From NCBI GenBank assembly GCA_022600255.1, contig JAHZKU010000286.1, positions 1 through 22,617 of the forward strand: 22,617 bases of DNA, in the 5' to 3' direction. This document shows, in pieces, positions 14,884 to 22,617 of this stretch. Under the pieces are notes generated by a model. The model saw nothing but the letters and a program-made list of their open reading frames with translations. It did no database searches and was not told where the DNA came from. Made by a program: the position numbers and the translations under genes. Source of the stretch: Actinomycetes bacterium. GTDB lineage: Bacteria > Actinomycetota > Actinomycetes > S36-B12 > GCA-2699445. Numbering within the stretch: the stretch's first letter is position 1; each line of letters starts with the position of its first letter.

Positions 14884-15005
14884 GTGCCCGCCTGAAGGAA
14901 CCGGCACCGCCGCACGCGAGGGAACCGGAGAAGGCGGACACCAACACACACCGTGCCCGCCTGAAGGAACCGGCACCGCCGCACGCGAGGGAACCGGAGT
15001 AGGCG
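14884..15005. repeat. Two direct copies of a 47-bp element (69-bp period)
   Basis: Copies at 14884-14930 and 14953-14999 are identical over 47 bp; similarity continues with one mismatch to 14936 and 15005. They are separated by 22 bp. Each copy contains GGAACCGG twice, giving four boxes at 14897, 14921, 14966 and 14990 (spacing 24, 45, 24). Copy 1 is bounded by CCGCCT and AGGCGG, an inverted repeat; copy 2 keeps 5 of the 6 pairs. The element sits in the 291-nt gap between the divergent hydrolase and glnR genes. It may be an operator array, or two copies of a dispersed intergenic repeat. Confidence 0.9.
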
Positions 15006-15154
15006 CCCGCCGAAACTCGCCAGCCCTGCCAGCCTTGGGCGGTATGCGCGCTGTTCACCCTGGCGCCGCGTTTGCTGGGCGGCCCGGCGGGCAGACTCCC
15101 TTAGTCTTACGAATCAGCAGCCCGAACCGTTGGTGCGCCGAGCCCGAGACTGGC

Positions 15155-15163
15155 AGGAGGTGA
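15155..15163 (+). promoter_or_regulatory. Strong Shine-Dalgarno sequence of glnR
   Basis: AGGAGGTGA is a full complement of the 16S rRNA 3' end, with GGAGG 4 nt before ATG 15165. It is the strongest ribosome binding site seen in the window and fixes the glnR start. Confidence 0.85.
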
Positions 15164-15164
15164 C

Positions 15165-15971
15165 ATGCGACTGCTACTGCTGACCGACCAGAACGGCCCG
15201 GCTGCCACCGTTCTGCCAGCAATCGAACTCCTCACCCACACGGTGCGCGTCTTACCGGCCGAGGGGTCCGCCCTGCTCGATGCTCCGCCGTACGACGTCA
15301 TCCTGGTGGATGGCCGCCGTTCCCTACCGCAAGCACGCTCGCTCACGCGCCTGATTCAAGCGACGGGCGTGGACAGCCCCGTCCTGCTGGTCCTCACCGA
15401 GGGGGGCCTTACCGCCGTGCAGTTCGATTGGGGCATGGACGACATCTTGTTGGATACCGCCGGACCCGCTGAGATCGAGACCCGACTGCGACTACGGCTA
15501 AAGGCCGCCGAAGACGGCGATGACGCGGATTCGGATACGACAGGAATCATTCGCCATGGCGACTTGAAGATCGACGAGGCCGGGTACAGCGCCACACTAG
15601 GTAAGGTCACGCTCGATCTGACTTACAAGGAGTTTGAGCTACTGCGGTACTTGGCCACTCACGCTGGCCGCGTCTTCACTCGCGCACAGCTGCTGCAGGA
15701 AGTGTGGGGGTACGACTACTACGGCGGCACCCGCACGGTCGATGTTCACATCCGCCGGCTGCGGGCCAAACTCGGCCTAGAGTACGAAGCCATCATCGGA
15801 ACTGTTCGCAACGTGGGGTACCGCTTCGTGGAGGAGGCGGCGATTGATGCCAGCATCACCGATGATGACGCACCCGGTACCGAGCCCTCCGAACATACAC
15901 CTGAGGAGAAGGTGGACGCTCGGGACGCCAACCCGCAGCCAAGCAGTGGCGTGAAGTCTAGGTCCACCTGA
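15165..15971 (+). CDS. glnR: GlnR, atypical OmpR-family nitrogen response regulator
   Basis: 268 residues. The receiver-like domain (1-110) keeps Asp49 in ILVDGRRSL but lacks the usual acidic pair and the lysine of a phosphorylatable receiver: the segment DTAGPAEIETRLRLR replaces the usual K-P site. In actinobacterial GlnR this Asp stabilises an unphosphorylated homodimer through a nearby Arg (here Arg51). The winged-helix DNA-binding domain (130-223) contains LTYKEFELLRYL, FTRAQLLQEVWGYDYYGG and the recognition helix TVDVHIRRLRAKL (191-203), nearly identical to Streptomyces GlnR as I remember it. The tail (224-268) is acidic and disordered. GlnR activates or represses nitrogen assimilation genes (glnA, amtB, nir). 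It is followed after 4 nt by mshD, as in mycobacteria (Rv0818-Rv0819). No cognate kinase is nearby. Confidence 0.93.
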   Translation: MRLLLLTDQNGPAATVLPAIELLTHTVRVLPAEGSALLDAPPYDVILVDGRRSLPQARSLTRLIQATGVDSPVLLVLTEGGLTAVQFDWGMDDILLDTAGPAEIETRLRLRLKAAEDGDDADSDTTGIIRHGDLKIDEAGYSATLGKVTLDLTYKEFELLRYLATHAGRVFTRAQLLQEVWGYDYYGGTRTVDVHIRRLRAKLGLEYEAIIGTVRNVGYRFVEEAAIDASITDDDAPGTEPSEHTPEEKVDARDANPQPSSGVKSRST

Positions 15972-15975
15972 CACG

Positions 15976-16842
15976 ATGGGCCAGATTCGACAACCAGATC
16001 TCCGCGACCAACACCAAAGAATGGCCGCGCAGTTGGTTTGTGCGCTGGAGGAAGACCACACCGGTCGCACACCGATTGATCCCGCTTTGATGAGCTCAGA
16101 GGCTTGGGAAGACCCGCGTTTCGGGCATGTGTTTTGGGTCGCCAACGACACCGCCATCGGGTTCGCAACGGTGGAGCTCACCTCTGGCACGACCCAGTTG
16201 GCAATGATTCCGGACTGTCACAACCAGACACTCGATTTTGCAAGAGCGCTCCAGCGTGACCTGTCCGTCAACCGAGTCTGGGCCCGCGGTGAGCGCTCGG
16301 CCGCCGCCGGCTTGTCGGGCACCACCGTCAGACGCCTAGCGATCCTGTCCCGCTCCCTGACCACAACGCTGATCTGGCCAACAACGACCATGACAGTGCG
16401 CCCCTTTGATCCCGTGTCCGACGTGCAAGCCTGGCTCCAGGCCAACGCGGAGATCTTCGCCGCCCTACCCGATCAAGCGAACACCTCAGCCACCGACCTG
16501 GCAGCCTTGCAGCAGGAACCTTGGTTCGATGCGACCGGATTCTGGGTTGCTTTGGACGGACGCGATGATGTCTTGGGCTTTCACTGGACCAAACTCACCG
16601 CGGACGAGCGCCTTGGCGGCACTGTCTCCGGTGAGGTCTACGTGTTGGGAGTCCGACCGAGCCAGCAGGGCTCCGGGTTAGCTGGGGACTTACTCAATAT
16701 CGGCCTGCTGCATCTGCAGAGTCGCGGCGCCCGGCGGGCCCACCTTTGGGTGGAATCAGACAACACGCGCGCCGTTTCCTTCTACGAACGTTACGACTTT
16801 CAGCGGGTGGATAGTGATGCGCTGATTTCGCTGGAACGTTGA
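15976..16842 (+). CDS. mshD: MshD mycothiol synthase
   Basis: 288 residues, about the usual size (around 300), with two GNAT acetyltransferase folds. The C-terminal catalytic GNAT holds GFHWTKL (201-207), GEVYVLGVRPSQQ (219-231) and the acetyl-CoA loop QGSGLAGDL (231-239), then AHLWVESDNTRAVSFYE (255-271). The N-terminal GNAT (1-130) is degenerate, as in the family. MshD acetylates Cys-GlcN-Ins with acetyl-CoA, the last step of mycothiol synthesis, in the cytoplasm. The start ATG lies 4 nt after the glnR stop, so it is probably co-transcribed and translationally coupled. Its presence is strong evidence for an actinobacterial host. Confidence 0.93.
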   Translation: MGQIRQPDLRDQHQRMAAQLVCALEEDHTGRTPIDPALMSSEAWEDPRFGHVFWVANDTAIGFATVELTSGTTQLAMIPDCHNQTLDFARALQRDLSVNRVWARGERSAAAGLSGTTVRRLAILSRSLTTTLIWPTTTMTVRPFDPVSDVQAWLQANAEIFAALPDQANTSATDLAALQQEPWFDATGFWVALDGRDDVLGFHWTKLTADERLGGTVSGEVYVLGVRPSQQGSGLAGDLLNIGLLHLQSRGARRAHLWVESDNTRAVSFYERYDFQRVDSDALISLER

Positions 16843-16853
16843 GGCTCACCTCA
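16840..16853 (+). terminator. Short hairpin at the mshD stop
   Basis: TGAGG-ctca-CCTCA forms a 5-bp stem beginning at the mshD stop codon; an alternative GGCT/AGCC pairing is nested over it. No T-tract follows. It could slow or end transcription before ppk, but the support is thin. Confidence 0.2.
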
Positions 16854-16980
16854 GCCACGCCAATGGATGGGGCAGGGTAGCGCCGCCGCCAGAATCCACT
16901 TGGCAAACCCACCCAGCAATCTGCTTTGATACCCCGGCCAATCCTCAACCCGGACCACCGGAGTGTGAAAACATGAGGAC

Positions 16981-19113
16981 ATGACCATCTCTGCCTCCGC
17001 CGAGTCTCCGCTAGCCGCCCGGGCCGTTGTGGAGTCCGACGCCGAGGCAGCAGATGTTCCGGCCCTGCCCGACGATCGGTTCCTAGATCGTGAGTTGTCC
17101 TGGTTGGCCTTCAACGAACGCGTCTTGGAGCTGATGGAGGACGTCCGACTCCCCGTGTTGGAGCGCGTGAAGTTCAGCGCGATCTTTGCCAGCAACCTCG
17201 ACGAGTTCTTCATGGTGCGCGTGGCCGGACTCAAGCGGCGCATTGCGACCGGCATTGCAGTGCGCGCGGCCAGCGGTTTGATGCCGCGTGAGGTACTCAA
17301 CCGGATCTGGGAGGTGTCCCGAGAACATATGCGTCGGCAGGCCGCCTGCCTCAACGACGACCTGCTACCAGCACTGCGAAATGACGGCATCGAACTGCTG
17401 CATTGGGGCGATCTCACGATGGCCGAGCGGGAGAAGATGCGCGTCTTCTTCGCAGATCGAGTCTACCCGGTGCTGACCCCGCTGGCGGTAGACCCGTCCC
17501 ACCCCTTCCCTTACATCTCTGGACTCTCCTTGAACCTGGCGGTGGTGGTCCGTAACCCGCAAACCGGCAACGAGTTGTTTGCCCGCGTCAAGGTCCCGCC
17601 GCTACTGCCCCGGTTGGTGGCGCTAGGAGACGACCGCTTCATTCCGCTAGAAGATGTGATGGCGCAGTTTGCCGAGCAGTTGTTTCCAGGCATGGAGATT
17701 CTGCAGCACCACACTTTCCGCGTGACCCGAAACGAGGATATGGAGGTTGAAGAGGACGATGCTGAGAATCTCCTCAAGGCCCTCGAACGCGAATTGTCGC
17801 GACGGCGGTTCGGGTCCCCGGTCCGTCTAGAGGTCGAGGAGTCCATTGATCCCCACGTACTCGAACTCCTGATCAGCGAACTTGGTGTCGACCCAGACGA
17901 AGTAATCCGACTCCCGGGGCCGTTGGATCTTACGGCAATGTGGACGATCGTTGGACTGGACCGCGATGATCTGAAGGAGGCCCCGTTTGTCCCAAGAACT
18001 AACCGGCACCTCGCTGAGGTGGAAACCGCAGCCCCGCCGGATGTCCTAGAAGCCATGCGGCATCGCGAGATTCTGATCCACCACCCCTACGATTCGTTCT
18101 CCACATCGGTGCAGCGCTTCTTAGAGCAGGCGGCGGCGGATCCGCAGGTCCTCGCGATCAAACAGACCTTGTACCGCACCAGCGGGGATTCACCCATCAT
18201 CGATGCATTGATTGACGCCGCGGAAGCAGGAAAACAGGTATTGGCATTGGTCGAGATCAAGGCTCGCTTCGACGAACAGGCCAATATCAAGTTCGGCCGC
18301 AAGTTGGAACGGGCCGGGGTTCATGTGGTCTACGGCCTGGTTGGGCTGAAGACCCACTGCAAACTCAGCATGGTGGTGCGCGACGATGGCGACCGGCTGC
18401 GACGGTACTGTCACATCGGCACCGGCAACTACCATCCAAAAACCGCCAGACTCTACGAGGATTTTGGCCTGCTCACCGCTGACCCAGCCGCTGGCGAGGA
18501 CGTCAGTCGCTTATTCAACGTATTGTCCGGCTACTCGATGAATACGACCTACGAACGGCTACTGGTCGCGCCTCACTCGATTCGACAAGGACTCATCGAC
18601 CGAATTGATCGGGAGATTGCGAACCAAGAGCTTGGCCTGCCCGCGCGTGTGCGTTTCAAGTGCAACTCCATCGTCGACGAGAAGATCATCGACGCACTCT
18701 ACCGAGCGGCGCAGGCCGGCGTTCAGGTTGACCTGTGGATTCGAGGAATCTGCGCAGTTCGCCAAGGGGTGCCGGGCACCGAGGGTAACTTGCGGGTGAT
18801 GAGCATTCTTGGACGGTTCCTGGAGCATTCTCGTGTCTTTGAGTTCGCCAACGCTGGCGATACCGAGGCTTGGATCGGTTCTGCTGATTTGATGCACCGA
18901 AATCTTGACCGTCGGGTGGAGACGCTGGTGCGGCTACGCGAGACTGATGATCTGGCACACTTGGACCGGCTGTTCGAGAAGGCCTTCGACCCCAGCGTCA
19001 GCGCCTGGGATATGATGCCGGACTCGAGTTGGGCCCGCAGAACCCAAGACAAGGACGGCCAAGACCTAGCCGATTTCCAAGAGTGGATGATCCACTCCCG
19101 CACCAAGCGATAG
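16981..19113 (+). CDS. ppk: Polyphosphate kinase 1 (PPK1)
   Basis: 710 residues, the usual PPK1 length. The N-terminal domain begins at DRFLDRELSWLAFNERVLE (32-50). The phospholipase-D-like catalytic half contains VGLKTHCKLSMV, with the autophosphorylated histidine His459, followed by YCHIGTGNYHPKTARLYEDF (476-495). The second active-site histidine is His616 in EHSRVF. Arg399 in LYRT and Arg429 in KARFD fit the ATP/Mg site. PPK1 reversibly transfers the gamma-phosphate of ATP onto a polyphosphate chain. The ATG at 16981 has GAGG only 3 nt upstream, so the ribosome binding site is unusually close. The gene starts 138 nt after mshD and leads the ppk, CYTH-CHAD, mutT1 run. All catalytic residues I can check are present. 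Confidence 0.97.
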   Translation: MTISASAESPLAARAVVESDAEAADVPALPDDRFLDRELSWLAFNERVLELMEDVRLPVLERVKFSAIFASNLDEFFMVRVAGLKRRIATGIAVRAASGLMPREVLNRIWEVSREHMRRQAACLNDDLLPALRNDGIELLHWGDLTMAEREKMRVFFADRVYPVLTPLAVDPSHPFPYISGLSLNLAVVVRNPQTGNELFARVKVPPLLPRLVALGDDRFIPLEDVMAQFAEQLFPGMEILQHHTFRVTRNEDMEVEEDDAENLLKALERELSRRRFGSPVRLEVEESIDPHVLELLISELGVDPDEVIRLPGPLDLTAMWTIVGLDRDDLKEAPFVPRTNRHLAEVETAAPPDVLEAMRHREILIHHPYDSFSTSVQRFLEQAAADPQVLAIKQTLYRTSGDSPIIDALIDAAEAGKQVLALVEIKARFDEQANIKFGRKLERAGVHVVYGLVGLKTHCKLSMVVRDDGDRLRRYCHIGTGNYHPKTARLYEDFGLLTADPAAGEDVSRLFNVLSGYSMNTTYERLLVAPHSIRQGLIDRIDREIANQELGLPARVRFKCNSIVDEKIIDALYRAAQAGVQVDLWIRGICAVRQGVPGTEGNLRVMSILGRFLEHSRVFEFANAGDTEAWIGSADLMHRNLDRRVETLVRLRETDDLAHLDRLFEKAFDPSVSAWDMMPDSSWARRTQDKDGQDLADFQEWMIHSRTKR

Positions 19114-19135
19114 CCCGCGGAGGACGCGCCCAACT

Positions 19136-20680
19136 GTGAATACCAAGCAATCCGAACCGACCCTGCAGCGCGAAGTCGAGCGAAAACTCCGGGTCGGAAA
19201 GGGCTACGAGCTACCAGACCTCGCGGAAGTCCCCGGCGTTGCCCGGGTTGTTGCCGACGAGGTGCGGGAGTTGGTTGCGGTCTACCACGACACCGAGGAT
19301 CTGCGATTGTTTCGTTGGGGCGTCACGCTGCGTCGTCGGGAAGGTGGCCCGGATGCCGGTTGGCACATGAAACTGCCTGTGGCCGGCGCAGGCGACGGTG
19401 TGCGAGACGAAGTCCACCTCCCGCTGTCGGCTGGGGCCGTTGGTGTTGTGCCACCGCAGCTCAGCGACATTGTGGCGGCATTCACCCAAGGAGAGCCGCT
19501 GCGCCCGGTTGCCACGGTGGCGAATCGGCGCAAGCCCTTCACCCTGTTCGACCCGCAGGACCATCCGGTGATCGAAGTTGTACTGGACAACGTGGTAGTG
19601 ACCGGTGGCCTGTCGGAGCAAAAACGGTTTCGTGAAGTCGAGGTCGAGGCGTTGGACCCAGCAGCGGTAACGTCTGGCCTCCTGGGCAACGTCGCTGACG
19701 CCGCCCAGGCTGCTGGTGGCCGGCCCACCAAGGACTCGAAAGTGACCAGTGCACTGGGGTCAGCGGCCGCCGAGCCGCCGCCAGTAAGCAAGCCGACACC
19801 AACCCCGGCCAGCGCGGACGTGGCGGAGTTCCTGACTGCCGTCCTAGCCACACAATGTCGCAAGGCTCTCCTGCAGGATGTTCGCGTTCGTCGGGCCTTA
19901 CCGGACTCAGTACACAAGTTGCGGGTGGCTTTCCGCCGAATCCGCAGTGCCCTGACCACGTACAAGCCGCTGTTTTCCGCAGAGTGGGCCAGCGACCTGC
20001 GCGATGAGTTGCGCTGGGCGGCCTCAGAGCTCGGCCCGTTTCGGGATACCGAAGTGCTGCGCCTGCGATTCGCCGACGACATGGCAGCGGGTCCGAGTAA
20101 GGATCAGAACGCTGCGGCAGAAGTCCTGGAGTATCAACTCGACAAGCGGATGGCCGCCGCAGAGTCGCGGGCCCGGGCTGCGCTTGCTTCCAGTCGTTAC
20201 AAGCGACTGCTGCAAGCTTTGGAACTAGCCGCCATTTCCCCCGAGTTGGGCGAGCGGGCCCAGGACCTAGCCAGCGAGATGATCCCGCCCCTGGTGGCAA
20301 AGCGGTATCGCAAGTTAGACCGAGATGTCGCAGAATTAAGCCCCAGCTCATCAGCCATCACTTGGCACACCGCCCGAAAGGATGCCAAGAAGGTCAGATA
20401 TGCCACCCAGGATCTGATTCCGTTGCTTGGGGCGCCAGCCGATGCATTGGCCAAGGAGTTCGAGGCGGTCACGGAACTCCTGGGCGACCATCAAGATGCC
20501 CACGTTGCCCGCACGACGCTGCGCGAAATCGCGAGCCGGGAATCTGGGAGCGTGGGTTATGCTCTCGGCCTATTGGGCGCGCAGCAGGGCGCCTTGGAGT
20601 TGCGCAACAGGCGTGAATTCCTCAACTTCTGGCCGACAGTGCAAGCCAGCTACGTGAAGGCCGGACTGGTGCCCAAATGA
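19136..20680 (+). CDS. CYTH-CHAD domain protein, polyphosphate-associated
   Basis: 514 residues. The CYTH domain (1-200) opens with the metal-binding ExExK motif E13-E15-K17 and continues with the charged barrel strands (TLRRREG, WHMKLP, EVEVEALDP) that bind triphosphate-type substrates. A Pro/Ala linker (210-226) leads to the CHAD domain (227-510), with VHKLRVAFRRIRS (259-271) in the first half and HTARKDAKKVRY in the second; these His, Arg and Lys residues form the polyphosphate-binding surface in known CHAD proteins. The likely role is binding polyphosphate granules or cleaving triphosphates; CYTH activity is not guaranteed. The GTG start lies 22 nt after ppk, and the stop overlaps the mutT1 start as ATGA, so the three genes form an operon. 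Confidence 0.92.
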   Translation: MNTKQSEPTLQREVERKLRVGKGYELPDLAEVPGVARVVADEVRELVAVYHDTEDLRLFRWGVTLRRREGGPDAGWHMKLPVAGAGDGVRDEVHLPLSAGAVGVVPPQLSDIVAAFTQGEPLRPVATVANRRKPFTLFDPQDHPVIEVVLDNVVVTGGLSEQKRFREVEVEALDPAAVTSGLLGNVADAAQAAGGRPTKDSKVTSALGSAAAEPPPVSKPTPTPASADVAEFLTAVLATQCRKALLQDVRVRRALPDSVHKLRVAFRRIRSALTTYKPLFSAEWASDLRDELRWAASELGPFRDTEVLRLRFADDMAAGPSKDQNAAAEVLEYQLDKRMAAAESRARAALASSRYKRLLQALELAAISPELGERAQDLASEMIPPLVAKRYRKLDRDVAELSPSSSAITWHTARKDAKKVRYATQDLIPLLGAPADALAKEFEAVTELLGDHQDAHVARTTLREIASRESGSVGYALGLLGAQQGALELRNRREFLNFWPTVQASYVKAGLVPK

Positions 20681-21576
20681 GCTCGGGGAAGCCAGCGATT
20701 CAGGCGGCCGGTGTGGTGATGCTGCGGAAACACCGGGGACGCGACCAGGTGCTCTTGGTGCACCGACCTGAACACAACGACTGGTCGCTACCTAAGGGAA
20801 AACTCAATGCGGGTGAATCGCTCGTAGCAGCGGCACTGCGGGAGTGCTACGAGGAAACCGGGGTGCATGCAATCCTCGGGCCACCACTTGGAAAACAGCG
20901 ATATCGGGTGATGGGTCGGGGGAAAACCGTCACATATTGGGCTGCCAAGCCGGGTCCGTCGGTCAAGTTCAAGCCCAACGACGAAGTGGACAAGATTGCC
21001 TGGGTGGACGTTGCGTCGATTGGCAAGACGCTCAGCTATCGCCGCGATCTGCGCTTCATCGAACAGGCCGCTGCGTTGCCGACCACGACGCCGTTGATCA
21101 TCTTGCGGCACGCGGCGGCAGAGAAGCGTGCCGACTTCTCCGGCGTGGACAAAAACCGACCCCTAAACGGGCGAGGCGCGCAGCAGGCCGCCGCGCTGAT
21201 CACCCTACTAGCGGGTTATGGCATCCAACGGCTAGACAGCTCCGACGCCTACCGTTGCGTGCAGACTTGCGAGCCGTACGGTGAGTCAACGGGCGTGCGG
21301 ATTCATCGCGACCCCGCCCTCAGCGAAAGTGGATACGAAGAATCACCGAAGAAGACCCGAAAAGCCATGCAGCGGCTCATGGGCAAGCCCCGACCAACGG
21401 CCGTGTGCAGTCACAGGCCGGTCTTGCCCACCCTGCTCGCTGAGGTCGGACAGGTACCGGGTGCCGACGCAGCAGTGTGGAAGCGGGCCTTGCGACCGGC
21501 GGTGGCCATCGTGGTGCATCGGACCGACCGCGGCCGAGGCCCAATCGTCGCAACGGAACGCCACGAGAGTCCATAG
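20677..21576 (+). CDS. mutT1: MutT1-type Nudix hydrolase fused to a SixA-like histidine phosphatase
   Basis: 299 residues in two domains. The Nudix domain (6-130) has a complete box: G41, E47, then RECYEETGV (55-63). The histidine phosphatase domain (138-299) begins with LIILRHAAAEKR, with catalytic His145, and has the second active-site histidine His246 in VCSHRPVLP; RHA instead of RHG is normal for the SixA-like branch. Mycobacterial MutT1 with this fusion hydrolyses 8-oxo-(d)GTP and diadenosine polyphosphates, cleaning the nucleotide pool. The ATG overlaps the CYTH-CHAD stop codon by 4 nt (ATGA), so it is translationally coupled to the polyphosphate genes. Both domains look catalytically intact. 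Confidence 0.93.
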   Translation: MSSGKPAIQAAGVVMLRKHRGRDQVLLVHRPEHNDWSLPKGKLNAGESLVAAALRECYEETGVHAILGPPLGKQRYRVMGRGKTVTYWAAKPGPSVKFKPNDEVDKIAWVDVASIGKTLSYRRDLRFIEQAAALPTTTPLIILRHAAAEKRADFSGVDKNRPLNGRGAQQAAALITLLAGYGIQRLDSSDAYRCVQTCEPYGESTGVRIHRDPALSESGYEESPKKTRKAMQRLMGKPRPTAVCSHRPVLPTLLAEVGQVPGADAAVWKRALRPAVAIVVHRTDRGRGPIVATERHESP

Positions 21577-21628
21577 CTGCGTGGGGTGTTGACTAGCCCA
21601 CAGGCCATGAGAGAGATAGCAATGATCT

Positions 21629-21650
21629 ATTCACCATCCGTTCACTCTAT
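21629..21650 (+). promoter_or_regulatory. Pho box (PhoP-type operator) upstream of pstS
   Basis: Two direct units ATTCACCATCC and GTTCACTCTAT share TTCAC with an exact 11-bp period. This matches the actinobacterial PHO box (11-bp units G(G/T)TCAYYYR(G/C)G), especially the second unit. It lies 112 nt before the pstS start, a fitting position for phosphate-starvation activation. A possible -10, TAAGTT, is at 21678-21683. Confidence 0.7.
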
Positions 21651-21761
21651 TGCCCCCCGAAGAAGTGTTTGGGTGCCTAAGTTTCATTTGTGAGCGAAAA
21701 CGGAATCCGACAAAACGGACTCCACACAAACAACATCGTCACCAAACCGAAGGAGACCAGG

Positions 21762-22617
21762 GTGAAACTCGCCCGAAGTACCAAGTACGCCGCAGTTGCG
21801 GCAGCAAGCATGTTGGCACTAGCCGCATGCAGCGATAGTGGCAGCACCGACGCCAGTTCGTCAGCGGCCCCATCGGACATCGACTGCGCCAGTGGCACGT
21901 TGAGCGCAGAGGGTTCCTCTGCTCAGAACAACGCGATGACCGAATGGATCAAGGAGTACCAGACCGCTTGCCCGGACGCCACGGTCAACTACAACCCCAC
22001 TGGTTCGGGTGCGGGAATCCAGCAGTTCCTGGCCGGTCAGGTGGATTTTGCCGGCTCTGACTCGGCCCTCGACGCGGACGACGGTGAGGTTGCCGACGCC
22101 AAAGAACGCTGCAGCGACAACGACGCGTGGAACCTGCCCATGGTGGTCGGCCCGGTGGCTATTGCCTACAACCTCGAAGGTGTGGACAACCTAATCCTGG
22201 ATGCCGAGACATCCGCAAAGATCTTCAAGGGTGACATCACCAAGTGGGATGCCGACGAGATCAAAGCCCTGAACCCCGATGCGACTCTGCCCAGCGAGGA
22301 CATCACGGTGTTCTTCCGTTCGGACGAGTCCGGTACCACCGATAACTTCACGAGCTACCTGAATGCGGCCGCGCCAGATGTGTGGACCGAAGAGCCGGCC
22401 AAGGCTTGGACCGGAGCTGGCGAAGGCAAGGCACAATCTGCTGGCGTACAGCAGGCCACCTTGGACAACCCCAACTCAATTGCCTACATGGAATGGTCCT
22501 TCGCCAAGGACGCCGCGCTTGGGATTGCCGAGATCGACAACGGGTCCGGTGCTGTCGCACTGAGCGATGAGAGTGCTGGCAAGGCTGTCGAAGCAGCCAA
22601 GGTTGTCGGTAGCGGCA
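21762..22617 (+). CDS. pstS: PstS phosphate-binding lipoprotein, 3'-truncated
   Basis: The first 285 residues are visible; the frame runs off the right edge. A lipoprotein signal peptide ends in the lipobox LAAC with Cys23 as the lipidation site, followed by a Ser/Ala-rich linker. Phosphate-binding segments are readable: GSSAQNNAM (51-59), NPTGSGAGIQQF (78-89), FAGSDSAL and FFRSDESGTTDNF (184-196). PstS captures inorganic phosphate outside the membrane and delivers it to the PstCAB transporter, whose genes would be expected just beyond the window. The GTG start at 21762 has AGGAG 6 nt upstream and a Pho box 112 nt upstream. It shares the strand of the ppk-mutT1 operon but has its own 185-nt upstream region. 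Confidence 0.95.
   Translation, partial: MKLARSTKYAAVAAASMLALAACSDSGSTDASSSAAPSDIDCASGTLSAEGSSAQNNAMTEWIKEYQTACPDATVNYNPTGSGAGIQQFLAGQVDFAGSDSALDADDGEVADAKERCSDNDAWNLPMVVGPVAIAYNLEGVDNLILDAETSAKIFKGDITKWDADEIKALNPDATLPSEDITVFFRSDESGTTDNFTSYLNAAAPDVWTEEPAKAWTGAGEGKAQSAGVQQATLDNPNSIAYMEWSFAKDAALGIAEIDNGSGAVALSDESAGKAVEAAKVVGSG

Noticed and set aside
14874..14984. N-terminal extension of the hydrolase (37 aa)
   Set aside because: Encoded by the duplicated element, Arg/Cys-rich and unlike hydrolase N-termini; GTG 14873 just before the fold is preferred.
14884..15005. CRISPR-like repeat-spacer pattern
   Set aside because: Only two repeat copies, a 47-bp unit with a 22-bp gap, and no cas genes nearby.
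14861..15163. Rightward 100-aa frame with repeated CPPEGTGTAAREGTG-like peptide, ending in the glnR ribosome binding site
   Set aside because: Its repeats simply follow from the 69-bp DNA duplication; there is no ribosome binding site, composition is low-complexity, and it would block the glnR promoter region.

Overview
The window looks like a stretch of chromosome from a moderately high-GC actinobacterium (Actinomycetota). The signs are a GlnR-mshD pair (mycothiol synthesis occurs only in actinobacteria), a bacterial XPB helicase with its helicase-associated partner, DUF2516 and DUF4395 proteins, an RsiG-type anti-sigma factor, a fused MutT1, and several genes whose start codon lies just after a TANNNT -10 box (the leaderless style common in this phylum). 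From memory, two blocks match mycobacterial and streptomycete gene order: Rv0861c/Rv0862c (XPB and partner) and Rv0816c-Rv0819 (thioredoxin, membrane protein, GlnR, MshD). No rRNA, tRNA, insertion sequence, prophage or CRISPR array was found, so this reads as core chromosome rather than an island.

Left part (1-5226): a truncated helicase-associated protein and the XPB-type DNA helicase, then a ClC-family chloride channel or exchanger. These converge on a small DUF2516 membrane protein and an RsiG-like, c-di-GMP-sensing-type anti-sigma factor. Middle (5227-10322): a PATAN/DUF4388 protein with a long disordered tail converges on a leftward operon. That operon encodes a newly noticed 32-residue membrane peptide, a nitrobindin-like haem protein, a Fur-family (Nur-like) regulator and the Fe-S/folate protein YgfZ. 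A DsrE-family gene diverges from it and is followed by a lipase-like hydrolase. The theme is metal, haem, sulfur and redox housekeeping.

Right part (10413-22617): a membrane-anchored thioredoxin with a DUF4395 membrane protein (leftward), a 2x6-helix FUSC-family protein, and an alpha/beta hydrolase that overlaps the FUSC gene tail to tail. Next comes a 0.3-kb gap with a duplicated 47-bp element, then glnR-mshD. The last block is a phosphate/polyphosphate cluster: ppk, a CYTH-CHAD protein, mutT1, and a Pho-box-preceded pstS that runs off the right edge. Together these last genes take up phosphate, polymerise it, bind the polymer and clean the nucleotide pool.

The least explained items are the 47-bp repeats beside glnR, the 32-aa peptide, the RsiG homologue with one intact and one degraded ligand motif, and the DUF4395 CLGC motif beside an atypical CQPC thioredoxin. 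No clear, wholly new multi-gene system is visible.
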